Part shown: positions 15,888 through 22,761 of the stretch, in pieces | Layout: each line of letters opens with the position of its first letter | Position numbering within the stretch: position 1 is the first letter of the stretch | IMG/VR virus record: IMGVR_UViG_3300047550_000886 | Coordinates: 1 to 22,761 of that record | DNA length: 22,761 nucleotides | Source: a virus | Direction: 5' to 3' (one strand) | Program-made: the position numbers and the translations under genes | The notes under the pieces: generated by a model | Databases searched by the model: none | The model's input: only the letters and a program-made list of their open reading frames with translations | Told to the model about the DNA's origin: nothing

Positions 15888-17696
15888 ATGACAGTACGTA
15901 AATACTCCTCTCGCGCACAGCAGACCACTCTGGCTTCTGCCATTACAAGCACGGCTTCATCTATGACTGTTGTCAGCGGTGGCGGTGCTAAACTTATGGG
16001 TGGAAAGACCCTTACCGGGTCTGAGACCTATACGGTAGTTATCGATCCAGATACATCCCTTGAAGAAATTCTTGATGTAACGGTATACTCCTCTGGTGAT
16101 ACTTTAACCATTACTCGTGGTAGAGATGGTTCTGTAGGTCAGGCTCACTCAGCAGGTGCTGTTATTCGCCATATGGTTGTAGGTCGTGACCTTCAAGAGG
16201 CTAATGATCATTCTGAGGCTTCTACAAATGTTCACGGTATAACAGGAAGCGTTGTAGGAACTACAGATTCTCAAACTCTTAGTGGTAAAATTTTAACAAC
16301 TCCAACTATTAACGGAGCCACAATTACAGGCACTGTAACATCTAGTGCTACAATTACTGGCGGTACTGTTAACCCAACTACCCTCCAACAGGGCGGAGTT
16401 CAAGCAGTAACCACAACTGGTTCTCAAACTCTTTCAAATAAAATTCTAACAACTCCAACCATAACAGACTTCAGTAATGCTACTCATGACCACACTAACT
16501 CTGCTGGTGGCGGCGCTCTTAGCACTTCTGCTATCTCTGGCATCCAAGAATACATTGAGGATACAGTTGGAGCGATGGTGTCCAGCAATACCGAATCAGG
16601 TATAGCAGTAACTTATGATGACACAACTGGTAAGTTAAACTTTAATGTAGATGATCCAACAATAACTCTTGATGGAGATATTACTGGCTCTGCTACTATG
16701 ACTAACCTTGGTAATACCACAATTACCACGGCTATTAGTTCTGGTTCTATTGTAAACGCAGATATAAACACATCCGCTCAAATCGCTTATAGCAAGTTAA
16801 ATTTAACTAACTCGATTGTTAATGCTGATATCAATGCTTCTGCTGCTATTGAGTTGAGCAAACTCGCCACTGATCCATTGGCCCGTGCTAACCACACAGG
16901 TACCCAAACCGCTAGCACTATCTCAGACTTCAATACAGCGGTTCGTACAAATCGTCTTGACCAGATGGCAGCGCCTACCGCTTCCGTATCTCTAAATAGC
17001 CAAAAAATAACATCTTTGGCTACACCAACATCCGATACAGATGCTTCAACTAAGGCTTACGTAGATACCTCTATAGCCAACTTAATTGCTGGTGCTCCTG
17101 CAACTCTTGATACTCTTGATGAAATTGCTGCTGCTTTAGCAGATACTTCTAACTTCTCAGATACTGTAGTTCTTAAGTCTGGTAGCACAATGACTGGTAA
17201 CTTAGCAATGGGTACAAATAAAGTTACTGGACTTGGTAATCCTACAAGCAATCAAGATGCTGCTACTAAATACTATGTAGATAATACAGTAGTTGCACCT
17301 AGCAATCTAACTGGAGTAATTACCTCTGTTGGTAATGCGACTTCTACTGGTGCTCAAACCGGTACTGGTAATACTTTTGTTATGCAGACAAGCCCAACTC
17401 TTACAACTCCTAATATTGGGGTGGCTACTGCTACCAGCATTAACGGAACTACTATTCCAACCAGCAAAACCCTTGTGGCTACAGATTCAACTGCATATGT
17501 TGTTCCTAGCCAAACAGGTAACTCTGGTAAGTATCTAACCACAGATGGAACTACTTCATCTTGGGCAACTGTAGATGCTCTACCTAGCCAGACAGGAAAC
17601 TCAGGAAAATATTTAACCACAAATGGAACAACCGCTTCGTGGGCAGTAATTACAACAGACCCAACACCAACCGTGTTTATGCTCGGTGGAATGTAA
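15888..17696 (+). CDS. Tail fibre, repeat-rich
   Basis: 602 residues, ATG 15888. The N-terminus (about 1-110) may be the attachment domain (SSMTVVSGGGAKLMGG, then ILDVTVYSSGDTLTITRGRDG). The shaft contains paired fibre repeats: TLSGKILTTPTINGATI and TLSNKILTTPTITDFS; tandem 22-residue repeats from residue 287 (SIVNADINTSAQIAYSKL and SIVNADINASAAIELSKL); and two phage-fibre repeats at about 373-396 and 445-468 (SDTDASTKAYVDTS and SNQDAATKYYVDNT). The last part carries two 26-residue repeats (GNSGKYLTT.GTT.SWA). These are hallmarks of trimeric fibres. It lacks a recognisable C-terminal enzyme or chaperone domain. It probably connects the tail to the tip proteins encoded next. Confidence 0.85.
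   Translation: MTVRKYSSRAQQTTLASAITSTASSMTVVSGGGAKLMGGKTLTGSETYTVVIDPDTSLEEILDVTVYSSGDTLTITRGRDGSVGQAHSAGAVIRHMVVGRDLQEANDHSEASTNVHGITGSVVGTTDSQTLSGKILTTPTINGATITGTVTSSATITGGTVNPTTLQQGGVQAVTTTGSQTLSNKILTTPTITDFSNATHDHTNSAGGGALSTSAISGIQEYIEDTVGAMVSSNTESGIAVTYDDTTGKLNFNVDDPTITLDGDITGSATMTNLGNTTITTAISSGSIVNADINTSAQIAYSKLNLTNSIVNADINASAAIELSKLATDPLARANHTGTQTASTISDFNTAVRTNRLDQMAAPTASVSLNSQKITSLATPTSDTDASTKAYVDTSIANLIAGAPATLDTLDEIAAALADTSNFSDTVVLKSGSTMTGNLAMGTNKVTGLGNPTSNQDAATKYYVDNTVVAPSNLTGVITSVGNATSTGAQTGTGNTFVMQTSPTLTTPNIGVATATSINGTTIPTSKTLVATDSTAYVVPSQTGNSGKYLTTDGTTSSWATVDALPSQTGNSGKYLTTNGTTASWAVITTDPTPTVFMLGGM
16746..16877 (+). repeat. Tandem 66-base repeat in the fibre shaft
   Basis: Two adjacent in-frame units (16746-16811 and 16812-16877) encode SIVNADIN[TA]SA-type segments. 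DNA copies differ at many synonymous positions while the protein is kept, so this is an old coding repeat rather than a recent duplication. Confidence 0.75.
17505..17660 (+). repeat. Tandem 78-base repeat near the fibre C-terminus
   Basis: Two in-frame units (17505-17582 and 17583-17660) both beginning CCTAGCCA encode PSQTGNSGKYLTT[DN]GTT[SA]SWA. Codons differ between copies, but the protein is nearly identical. This motif is common in phage fibre tips and recurs in spirit in the downstream VLTADSST.TGLKW module. Confidence 0.75.
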
Positions 17697-17708
17697 CTAA
17701 GGAGAAAA

Positions 17709-18038
17709 ATGCCAACTACATATAAAGTCCTTGGGCAATCAAACCCATCGGCAACAACAGCAACAACCCTATACACGGTACCGTCAGCAACACAGGCAGT
17801 AGTGTCAACCGTTACAGTATGTAACCAAGCAGCAACTGCTGGCACATACCGAATTGCAGTACGAATTGCTGGTGCAACTCTGGCTGCGAGTCAGTATGTT
17901 GTTTATGATGCCAGCCTACCTGCTAATGCAACTGATACACTAACCCTTGGTTTAACTCTGGGAGCAACAGATGTAGTAACTGTCTATGCTTCTAGTGCTA
18001 ACTTCTCATTCGCAGCATTCGGAAGCGAGTTATCATAA
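17709..18038 (+). CDS. Small beta-rich tail-associated protein
   Basis: 109 residues, ATG 17709 with AAGGAGA about 10 bases upstream. The protein is almost entirely Thr/Ala/Val-rich beta strand: TYKVLGQSNPSATTATTLYTV, then STVTVCNQAATAGTYRIAV and LTLGLTLGATDVVTVYASS. It resembles short jelly-roll proteins I recall beside tail-fibre genes in aquatic phages, possibly a fibre-tip adhesin or cap. No signal peptide. It lies between the long fibre and the three tip proteins, so an accessory of host recognition is the best inference. Confidence 0.7.
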   Translation: MPTTYKVLGQSNPSATTATTLYTVPSATQAVVSTVTVCNQAATAGTYRIAVRIAGATLAASQYVVYDASLPANATDTLTLGLTLGATDVVTVYASSANFSFAAFGSELS

Positions 18039-18039
18039 T

Positions 18040-18714
18040 ATGACAATCGGACGTATACCTTCAGTTGAAGGTGGTATTCAGCCGACCATCTTCGACGCTA
18101 AAGCGGATATACTAACCGCTACCGCGGCTGACACTCCAGCAAGACTAGCAGTTGGTGCTAACGACACCGTTCTTACTGCTGACTCAAGTACTGCTACCGG
18201 ATTAAAGTGGGCTTCAGTATCTAGTGGAGGAATGACTTTACTTTCAACAACCACTTTATCAGGAGCAAGTACCACAGTATCAGGAATAAGCGCTTCTTAT
18301 ACACATTTGTTAATCTTTGTTTACGGTATAACAACCGCTGTAAACTCATATTGCACATTCGACCCAAATGCTTCTTTGGCAAATGCTTATTACCAAAGAG
18401 AAAGAAATACTAGTTCTAGTGCTTGGGAGTTAACTACTCAAGAAAATACTCCCGCCTATATTTGGGCACAAACAAACAATAAAGAAAATAATGCTAATCA
18501 AAGTTCAGTAGTTTGGCTTTACAATTATACTGGCGGAACTAGCATTCCAAAAGATTTTAACATTCAGACTGTTTATAGAGATTCTGGCAATACTTATTAC
18601 GCACAATATTTTAACCGAGGAACTTATTTTAATGAAGCGGCAGTATCTTCAATAAAATTCGCAACCGGTAGCACTTTCTCAACTGGAACTGTAAAAATTT
18701 ATGGGGTGAAATAA
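18040..18714 (+). CDS. Tail-tip/receptor-binding protein 1 (shared module plus jelly-roll-like domain)
   Basis: 224 residues from ATG 18040 (two bases after the previous stop); the frame extends upstream but only through the preceding gene. Residues 19-58 carry the module shared with the proteins at 18932 and 20069 (DAKADILTATAADTPARLAV, then VLTADSSTATGLKW). Residues 70-224 are a beta-rich aromatic domain (ASYTHLLIFVYGI, then CTFDPNASLANAYYQR, NYTGGTSIPKDFNI) ending in TFSTGTVKIYGVK, like the galactose-binding or collar-type domains on phage fibre tips. Role inferred: surface receptor recognition. It is followed with a 1-base overlap by a small helical protein. Confidence 0.7.
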   Translation: MTIGRIPSVEGGIQPTIFDAKADILTATAADTPARLAVGANDTVLTADSSTATGLKWASVSSGGMTLLSTTTLSGASTTVSGISASYTHLLIFVYGITTAVNSYCTFDPNASLANAYYQRERNTSSSAWELTTQENTPAYIWAQTNNKENNANQSSVVWLYNYTGGTSIPKDFNIQTVYRDSGNTYYAQYFNRGTYFNEAAVSSIKFATGSTFSTGTVKIYGVK

Positions 18715-18929
18715 TGAATAGACCAATAATTCGTATTCATAATCTTGAAACCGATGAAGTTATTGACAGAGAAATGACTGACGCGGAGTTTGCTCAGTAC
18801 GAAACAGACCAAGCAGCAGAACAGGCTCGTAAAGCCGAAGAAGCAGCCAAAGAAGCCGCTCGTCAGGCTCTACTAGACAAACTTGGAATCACCGCAGAAG
18901 AAGCACAACTACTCCTTGGAGGTAACTAA
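18714..18929 (+). CDS. Small helical protein of tail-tip cassette 1
   Basis: 71 residues, ATG inside TAATG of the tip-protein gene. A short N-terminal strand (RPIIRIHNLETDEVIDREMT) leads into a long Ala/Glu-rich helix (AAEQARKAEEAAKEAARQAL) and an end LDKLGITAEEAQLLLGGN. The end resembles that of the protein at 19788 (LKELGFTEEQITALLGGN). Such short proteins after fibre genes may be assembly chaperones or tip plugs; this is inferred from position. The last codons GGA GGT also form the ribosome-binding site of the next gene. Confidence 0.7.
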   Translation: MNRPIIRIHNLETDEVIDREMTDAEFAQYETDQAAEQARKAEEAAKEAARQALLDKLGITAEEAQLLLGGN

Positions 18930-18931
18930 TA

Positions 18932-19780
18932 ATGGCAACCGGAAGAATAGGGGTTACGCCTACATTCGGAGTTAGATGGTCTAAGGCTCCAGCAGGTGGC
19001 ACCACATCTCTAAGCGGTAATGATGACAACTCAGTCCCACTGGCTTACTCCGTTGGTTATGAGAATGTCTATCGCAATGGTGTGTTGTTATCCCGCGGTA
19101 ATGACTATACGGCAACTAACGGTTCAAGCATTACCCTGGTAGATGCAACCATTGCTGGTGACATCATAGAGGTGTTTGCCAATGTTGCTATACCTTTGAC
19201 TGATACTTACTCTCAGACAGCAGCCAATGCTAAGTTCATAAACAATACTTTGGTAGATGCCAAGGGAGATATAGTAACGGCTACTGCTGCAGATACTCCT
19301 GCCAGACTAGCGGTAGGTGCTAACGATACGGTACTAACTGCTGACTCTTCTACAAGTACTGGTTTGAAGTGGGCTGCGGTTGCTGCCATCCCCGCTAATA
19401 GTTCAGCAACCGTCGCAACAAATCAAACAACTACTTCAACAAGTTATACAGATTTAACGACATCAGGACCTGAAGTTACCGTAACAACAGGAACAAAAGC
19501 GTTAGTAATTGTCACTGCCTATATTGACCATGCTTATGCAGGGGCTGGAGGTTATATGTCTTATGCGGTTAGCGGCGCATCAACCGTTTCGGCTAGTGAT
19601 ACAGTTGCTTTATTTTATCCAATACATAGCCTTAATTACCCACAAGATTTGCGAGCATCTGTCGCAAGTGTTGTAACGTTAACAGCGGGTTCAAATACTT
19701 TTACGGCAAAGTATAGAGTTACCAATGTAGACTCCGTTGGTTTCAAAGACCGCAATATTTTCGTTATTAATTTAGCATAG
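18932..19780 (+). CDS. Tail-tip/receptor-binding protein 2 (attachment domain, shared module, C1q/jelly-roll-like tip)
   Basis: 282 residues, ATG 18932, ribosome-binding site GGAGG at 18918-18922. The N-terminal 95 residues contain VYRNGVLLSRGNDYTATNGS and DIIEVFANVAIP, a type of fibre attachment domain I recall from aquatic phages. The shared module is at residues 109-148 (DAKGDIVTATAADTPARLAV, then VLTADSSTSTGLKW). Residues 150-282 are a beta-rich domain with alternating strands (ATVATNQTTTSTSYTDLTTS, then ALVIVTAYIDHAY, TFTAKYRVTNVDS) suggestive of a C1q or jelly-roll tip. It differs from the tips of proteins 1 and 3, which points to exchangeable specificity. Confidence 0.7.
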   Translation: MATGRIGVTPTFGVRWSKAPAGGTTSLSGNDDNSVPLAYSVGYENVYRNGVLLSRGNDYTATNGSSITLVDATIAGDIIEVFANVAIPLTDTYSQTAANAKFINNTLVDAKGDIVTATAADTPARLAVGANDTVLTADSSTSTGLKWAAVAAIPANSSATVATNQTTTSTSYTDLTTSGPEVTVTTGTKALVIVTAYIDHAYAGAGGYMSYAVSGASTVSASDTVALFYPIHSLNYPQDLRASVASVVTLTAGSNTFTAKYRVTNVDSVGFKDRNIFVINLA

Positions 19781-19787
19781 GAGTGAA

Positions 19788-20066
19788 ATGGCTACAACAT
19801 CAAAAAAAATAAATCTTGCTCAATTAGACAAAGAACTTGGTTCCCAAGGATTGATTGCAGATTTTAATGACCCAAATAATAAAATTATTAAACCAGCGGA
19901 TGGTTCAGGTATAACAGAAGCCGAACTTGAGGCTGCTATTGAGGCTCACGTTGCTGGTCCAACTCAGGCAGAAATTATACAATTAAACCGAGAGCAAGGA
20001 ATTGCCAAGTTGAAAGAACTTGGTTTTACTGAAGAACAAATTACCGCATTGCTGGGAGGTAACTAA
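19788..20066 (+). CDS. Small helical protein of tail-tip cassette 2
   Basis: 92 residues, ATG 19788 with AGGAG at 19779-19783 overlapping the previous stop. The N-terminal half (LAQLDKELGSQGLIADFNDP) is unlike the protein at 18714, but the C-terminal half is an Ala/Glu helical segment followed by LKELGFTEEQITALLGGN, parallel to LDKLGITAEEAQLLLGGN of the first. The final GGA GGT codons again make the ribosome-binding site of the following tip gene. Function unknown, possibly a chaperone or tip accessory. Confidence 0.7.
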   Translation: MATTSKKINLAQLDKELGSQGLIADFNDPNNKIIKPADGSGITEAELEAAIEAHVAGPTQAEIIQLNREQGIAKLKELGFTEEQITALLGGN

Positions 20067-20068
20067 CA

Positions 20069-21148
20069 ATGCCAATAACTAAAGCAAGTGGCAATTCAGT
20101 AACGGCAGCAGCCAAGGGTGACTTGGTTGTAGGTAATGCCACTAATGACTCTGGCGTTCTATCCGTCGGTGCTAACAATACAGTCCTCACAGCCGATTCA
20201 TCAACTGCAACGGGATTGAAGTGGTCTGCTCCTGCATCTACTGGTTACACTTGGACAGGTCGAGCAATTTCCGCCAGCAATATTCTAAAAGTTGCTTACA
20301 ACGGTTCATTATTTGTCGCAGGTGGAAGTAGTGGAGTTCTGCTTACATCAACCAATGGCACAACTTGGACAAGCAGGACAAGTGGCTTTGGTTCTAATGG
20401 CGTTTTTGCAATTATTTACAATACTTCCGCCGCATTATGGATTATTGGCGGAGATAATGGAAGTCTCGCTACATCTCCTGACGGAGTAACTTGGACGCTC
20501 CGCACTTCTAATATGAGCACAAATCAAATAAACGATTTTGCGGATTCAGGAAGCACTATTGTCGGAGTTGGTCGCGGTGGTGGTAGCACTAATACTGGCG
20601 GCATAATTTATTCAACCAATGGCACAACTTGGACAAGAAAATCCCAAACCCCGACTATTGGAACAAGTTACAATTCAGTTGTCTATAATGGGACTAACTG
20701 GGTTGTTGGCGCTAATAACAGCACAAATAATTATCTTTATGCTTCCGACCCTTCCAGCACTTGGACAGCAGGTCAAACAGGTAACAACGGAACGGTAACT
20801 TTTATTGCTTGGGATGGGACAAGACACATTATTGTTGAATCCACTGAATACTATTATTCAACAAGCACTACAGTTGGAACGCCTGATTATATTTATAATT
20901 ATAGTAGCCAAACAATTGGCGGAGAAAGCGTAAAGAGAACTACCAGTTACTACAACGGTAGAATTTATCAGGGATATACTTATCTGACTGATACAAGCAC
21001 AACGCCAACTAGCACCAACTACTGGTTGAATCAAGGTCAAAAGAATATTCCGCCTAGTGGTTCTGGTTTAATCCAGCCAACAGCGTATTTTGTTTGTTCG
21101 GCAGGACAAGTTCTTTTTAGTAATTATATTTTATTTACTTCATTCTAA
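20069..21148 (+). CDS. Tail-tip/receptor-binding protein 3 with Asp-box beta-propeller domain
   Basis: 359 residues, ATG 20069, ribosome-binding site GGGAGG at 20054-20059. The shared module is at residues 14-53 (GDLVVGNATNDSGVLS, then NNTVLTADSSTATGLKW). From about 55 onward the repeated S.[DN]G..W boxes (STNGTTW, SPDGVTW, STNGTTW, DPSSTW) with following strands are typical of sialidase/BNR Asp-box beta-propellers. The last quarter is Tyr/Ser/Thr-rich (SYYNGRIYQGYTYL, FVCSAGQVLF). A sugar-binding or sugar-hydrolysing tip is possible; no sialidase catalytic residues were identified, so binding is the safer inference. Confidence 0.7.
   Translation: MPITKASGNSVTAAAKGDLVVGNATNDSGVLSVGANNTVLTADSSTATGLKWSAPASTGYTWTGRAISASNILKVAYNGSLFVAGGSSGVLLTSTNGTTWTSRTSGFGSNGVFAIIYNTSAALWIIGGDNGSLATSPDGVTWTLRTSNMSTNQINDFADSGSTIVGVGRGGGSTNTGGIIYSTNGTTWTRKSQTPTIGTSYNSVVYNGTNWVVGANNSTNNYLYASDPSSTWTAGQTGNNGTVTFIAWDGTRHIIVESTEYYYSTSTTVGTPDYIYNYSSQTIGGESVKRTTSYYNGRIYQGYTYLTDTSTTPTSTNYWLNQGQKNIPPSGSGLIQPTAYFVCSAGQVLFSNYILFTSF
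20348..20637 (+). repeat. Pair of exact 26-base direct repeats inside the propeller gene
   Basis: An identical 26-base stretch, beginning TCAACCAATGG and ending TTGGACAAG, occurs at 20348-20373 and again at 20612-20637 (spacing 264 bases, in the same frame). Both copies encode STNGTTWT, the Asp box. Unlike other repeats in the window, DNA identity is complete here, which fits recent duplication or ongoing recombination between blades. Confidence 0.85.
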
Positions 21149-21157
21149 GGAGAAATT

Positions 21158-21349
21158 ATGACATTTTCATACACAGTAACCGATGATTTCAAAGTCATCT
21201 TAAAATCAAATGGCAATAACATAGATGAAGTAGGTCCTTTCGATTCACAAGAAGGGGCTAACATCTGGGGAACGGCAGTATGCGAGAAATACAACGCGCC
21301 GGAATATGCCGAAGTCGAGTATCCAAACAGTTTACCAGAAGAAAACTAA
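21158..21349 (+). CDS. Small acidic-aromatic phage protein after tip protein 3
   Basis: 63 residues, ATG 21158 with AAGGAGA overlapping the stop of the propeller gene. Reads MTFSYTVTDDFKVILKSNG, then DEVGPFDSQEGANIWGTAVC and YNAPEYAEVEYP. A compact beta-hairpin plus helix fold is likely. I recall similar small proteins near phage tail-fibre genes, without function. It occupies the place of the small helical proteins after tips 1 and 2 but has no sequence likeness to them. Confidence 0.65.
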   Translation: MTFSYTVTDDFKVILKSNGNNIDEVGPFDSQEGANIWGTAVCEKYNAPEYAEVEYPNSLPEEN

Positions 21350-21365
21350 ATAGTTAGGGGACGAT

Positions 21366-22127
21366 ATGATAAAAGAAACTGAGACAGTAAGTATCGGCTG
21401 GTGCGATAACGGACTAGCCGATGGTAAGTTTGCAGAGGGATTGCTAGGTGTAACCTTGGCAGCCCCTAGCAATGGTATGAAGATTAGCCACAGTGTTCGT
21501 GTGGCTGGTAATCAGATCAGCCGTCAACGCCAAAGACTATTGGACCATTGGTATGACAAGAACTTATCTGACTGGTTACTTTGGATAGATAGCGATATAG
21601 TTCTAAACATAGATGCTTTGTATTTACTATGGCACGCAGCAGACTCTGAGACAGCACCAATAGTGAGCGGTGTTTATTTCATCTCTAAAGAGCCAGAGGG
21701 CACGACAATGCGCCCATTTCCTTGTGTATTCAAAGATTTAGGTAATCACGAGATTCAGTATCTACATCCACTTCCTGAGATGGAACTGGTTGATTGTGAC
21801 TTGGCTGGCTTCGGTATCTTGATGATGCACCGAAGTGTAGTTGAGAAAATGCGTGAGGCTTTGCCTAATGAAGGATTCTTTAATGAGCAAGTCGGCACAG
21901 GTAAAGATGACGAGTTTGTAGGCGAAGATATAATCTTCTTCCGTAAAATGAAGAAGGCAGGCATACAACTTAAGGCACACACTGGTGCTCTAGTCAAACA
22001 CATGAAACGATTTAGTCTTGATTTTGGATATTACGCTCTTTATTGGTCTATGGAGCACATTAAAGATCAGATGAGAGAGCAAGCAGAAAAGAAAAAGCCA
22101 GGGAAACTCTGGACTCCACCAAGATAA
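21366..22127 (+). CDS. GT-A-type glycosyltransferase
   Basis: 253 residues, ATG 21366 with GGGG at 21357-21360. A WIDSDI motif at residues 73-78 is the DxD that binds metal and nucleotide-sugar in GT-A enzymes. Upstream are IGWCDNGLADGKFAEG and GNQISRQRQRLLDHW, and downstream HPLPEMELVDCDLAGFGILM, VGEDIIFFRKMK (G186-E187-D188) and H205/H212 in the HTGALVKHMKRF segment, a His that could complete metal binding. No signal peptide or membrane anchor, so it acts in the host cytoplasm. Encoded among tail genes, it may glycosylate tail or capsid proteins or modify host sugars; substrate is unknown. I recall near relatives in several phage groups. Confidence 0.85.
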   Translation: MIKETETVSIGWCDNGLADGKFAEGLLGVTLAAPSNGMKISHSVRVAGNQISRQRQRLLDHWYDKNLSDWLLWIDSDIVLNIDALYLLWHAADSETAPIVSGVYFISKEPEGTTMRPFPCVFKDLGNHEIQYLHPLPEMELVDCDLAGFGILMMHRSVVEKMREALPNEGFFNEQVGTGKDDEFVGEDIIFFRKMKKAGIQLKAHTGALVKHMKRFSLDFGYYALYWSMEHIKDQMREQAEKKKPGKLWTPPR

Positions 22128-22140
22128 TTAAAGGAGCATA

Positions 22141-22761
22141 ATGGTAGGTCGTGATATTACCGAAGGTCGTGGCGAACGCGCGATTGCTGTAGATCTTGGT
22201 ATTGTTTCATCTTCTGCTGTCTGGGAAAATACAGGCACATCTTACGATACGGCTATTGGTGGCTTACCGTTTTTCTATGCTATAAGTGATGCACGTCCTT
22301 ATGTTAGACAGACCGCACCGTTCCGTAAAGAACAGTTCGATAACGGTAATGAACCAGGAGAGCAATCACTTACTGGTTGGTGGATAAGAAGCCAGTCTTC
22401 TTTTCATAACGGGGAAGGTATTAAATTCTATGACCCTTCTGCGGGAGAAACAGTTCAGTATAGATTTACTGATAGCAAAGGCGTAAATATTTGGACTAAA
22501 GGACAGGTAACGCTACTTAAAGATACCAGTGTAGGTCATATAACAACTGGTTTAGTTGAGTCTAGTGGCCGTTCATTCCAGCAACTACGTTCTATCAAAT
22601 GGGGTACTACAAATGGAGTGCTTCTTCATGATGGATACGATGTAGATAAAATCGATTCAAGTGGAACTGAAACGCACTTTATTGATTTTAATGCTGGATC
22701 TGATGACAAGGTATACGCTATCTGCGATGACGGTACTACTGCTTATTGGGTAACTAACGAC
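22141..22761 (+). CDS. Tail-surface (minor tail-like) protein, N-terminal part, cut by window edge
   Basis: ATG 22141 with AAGGAG at 22131-22136. The frame is open for 207 codons to the last base, so the C-terminus is missing. After an N-terminal arm (residues 1-40) comes a conserved-looking core: LPFFYAISDARPYVRQTAPF, then KEQFDNGNEPGEQSLTGWW and IRSQSSFHNGEGIKFYDP. Later strands such as VLLHDGYDVDK and KVYAICDDGTTAYWV resemble propeller blades. The YVRQTAP...EPGEQSL..WW.RSQ.S.H.G.GIKFY pattern is one I recall from minor tail proteins of actinophages. Probably a tail-tube or receptor-exposed structural protein. Confidence 0.6.
   Translation, partial: MVGRDITEGRGERAIAVDLGIVSSSAVWENTGTSYDTAIGGLPFFYAISDARPYVRQTAPFRKEQFDNGNEPGEQSLTGWWIRSQSSFHNGEGIKFYDPSAGETVQYRFTDSKGVNIWTKGQVTLLKDTSVGHITTGLVESSGRSFQQLRSIKWGTTNGVLLHDGYDVDKIDSSGTETHFIDFNAGSDDKVYAICDDGTTAYWVTND

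Noticed and set aside
17354-17845. Reverse-strand ORF of 163 codons across the fibre and the next gene
   Set aside because: Repeats of the fibre coding sequence read backward give a Val-rich artefact; it spans two forward genes and has no start context.
20069-21148. Sialidase (enzyme) call for the propeller protein
   Set aside because: Asp boxes are present, but no arginine triad or other catalytic residues could be identified by eye.
1-22761. CRISPR array, insertion sequence, integrase or attachment site
   Set aside because: No regularly spaced repeats, transposase or recombinase motifs were seen; repeats found are all within coding fibre or tip genes.

Overview
The window is one densely packed, single-strand (+) block of virion-structure genes from a tailed double-stranded DNA bacteriophage. 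It opens inside the portal gene and closes inside a tail-surface gene. No integrase, repressor, replication gene, tRNA, insertion sequence or CRISPR array is visible. By eye the DNA is moderately AT-rich, with a more GC-rich capsid gene. The scaffolding protein, the small proteins after the capsid gene and the adaptor all look to me like families I associate with phages of Actinobacteria. Together with the low GC this suggests a host among low-GC aquatic actinobacteria. The host call is an inference from recalled family resemblance and was not tested by a search.

Layout. (1) 1-2100: portal C-terminus, a proteasome/HslV-like Ntn-hydrolase (candidate capsid-maturation protease) and a Pro/Ala-rich small protein. 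(2) 2100-10739: a giant 1918-residue protein followed by two unrecognised structural-type proteins (432 and 527 aa), joined head to tail with 1-nt overlaps or a 1-nt gap. These may be internal-virion or ejection-type proteins. (3) 10740-10857: the longest non-coding gap in the window, with two possible hairpins, just ahead of the head genes. (4) 10858-12327: scaffolding protein and HK97-fold major capsid protein, followed by a strong inverted repeat. (5) 12397-14954: ten small genes, most of them very basic, many start/stop-coupled; several are too short to stand out as long ORFs. (6) 14951-17696: head-to-tail adaptor-like protein and a long repeat-rich tail fibre. (7) 17709-21349: small adhesin-like protein, then three successive tail-tip/receptor-binding proteins that share one 40-residue module and carry different C-terminal domains. 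Each is followed by a small protein. (8) 21366-22761: a GT-A-type glycosyltransferase and the start of a tail-surface protein.

How they may work together. The portal, scaffold, protease and capsid build and mature the head. The giant protein and its two followers may be packaged in the head or form part of the tail. The basic small proteins could bind DNA or be minor head proteins. The adaptor joins the neck, and the fibre and three tip proteins form a host-recognition apparatus that looks built for exchange of binding domains. The most notable points are the Ntn-hydrolase beside the portal, the 5.7-kb giant gene placed before the scaffold, the triplicated tip-protein cassette whose ribosome-binding sites lie inside the conserved C-terminal codons of the preceding small proteins, and the structured gap before the scaffold gene.
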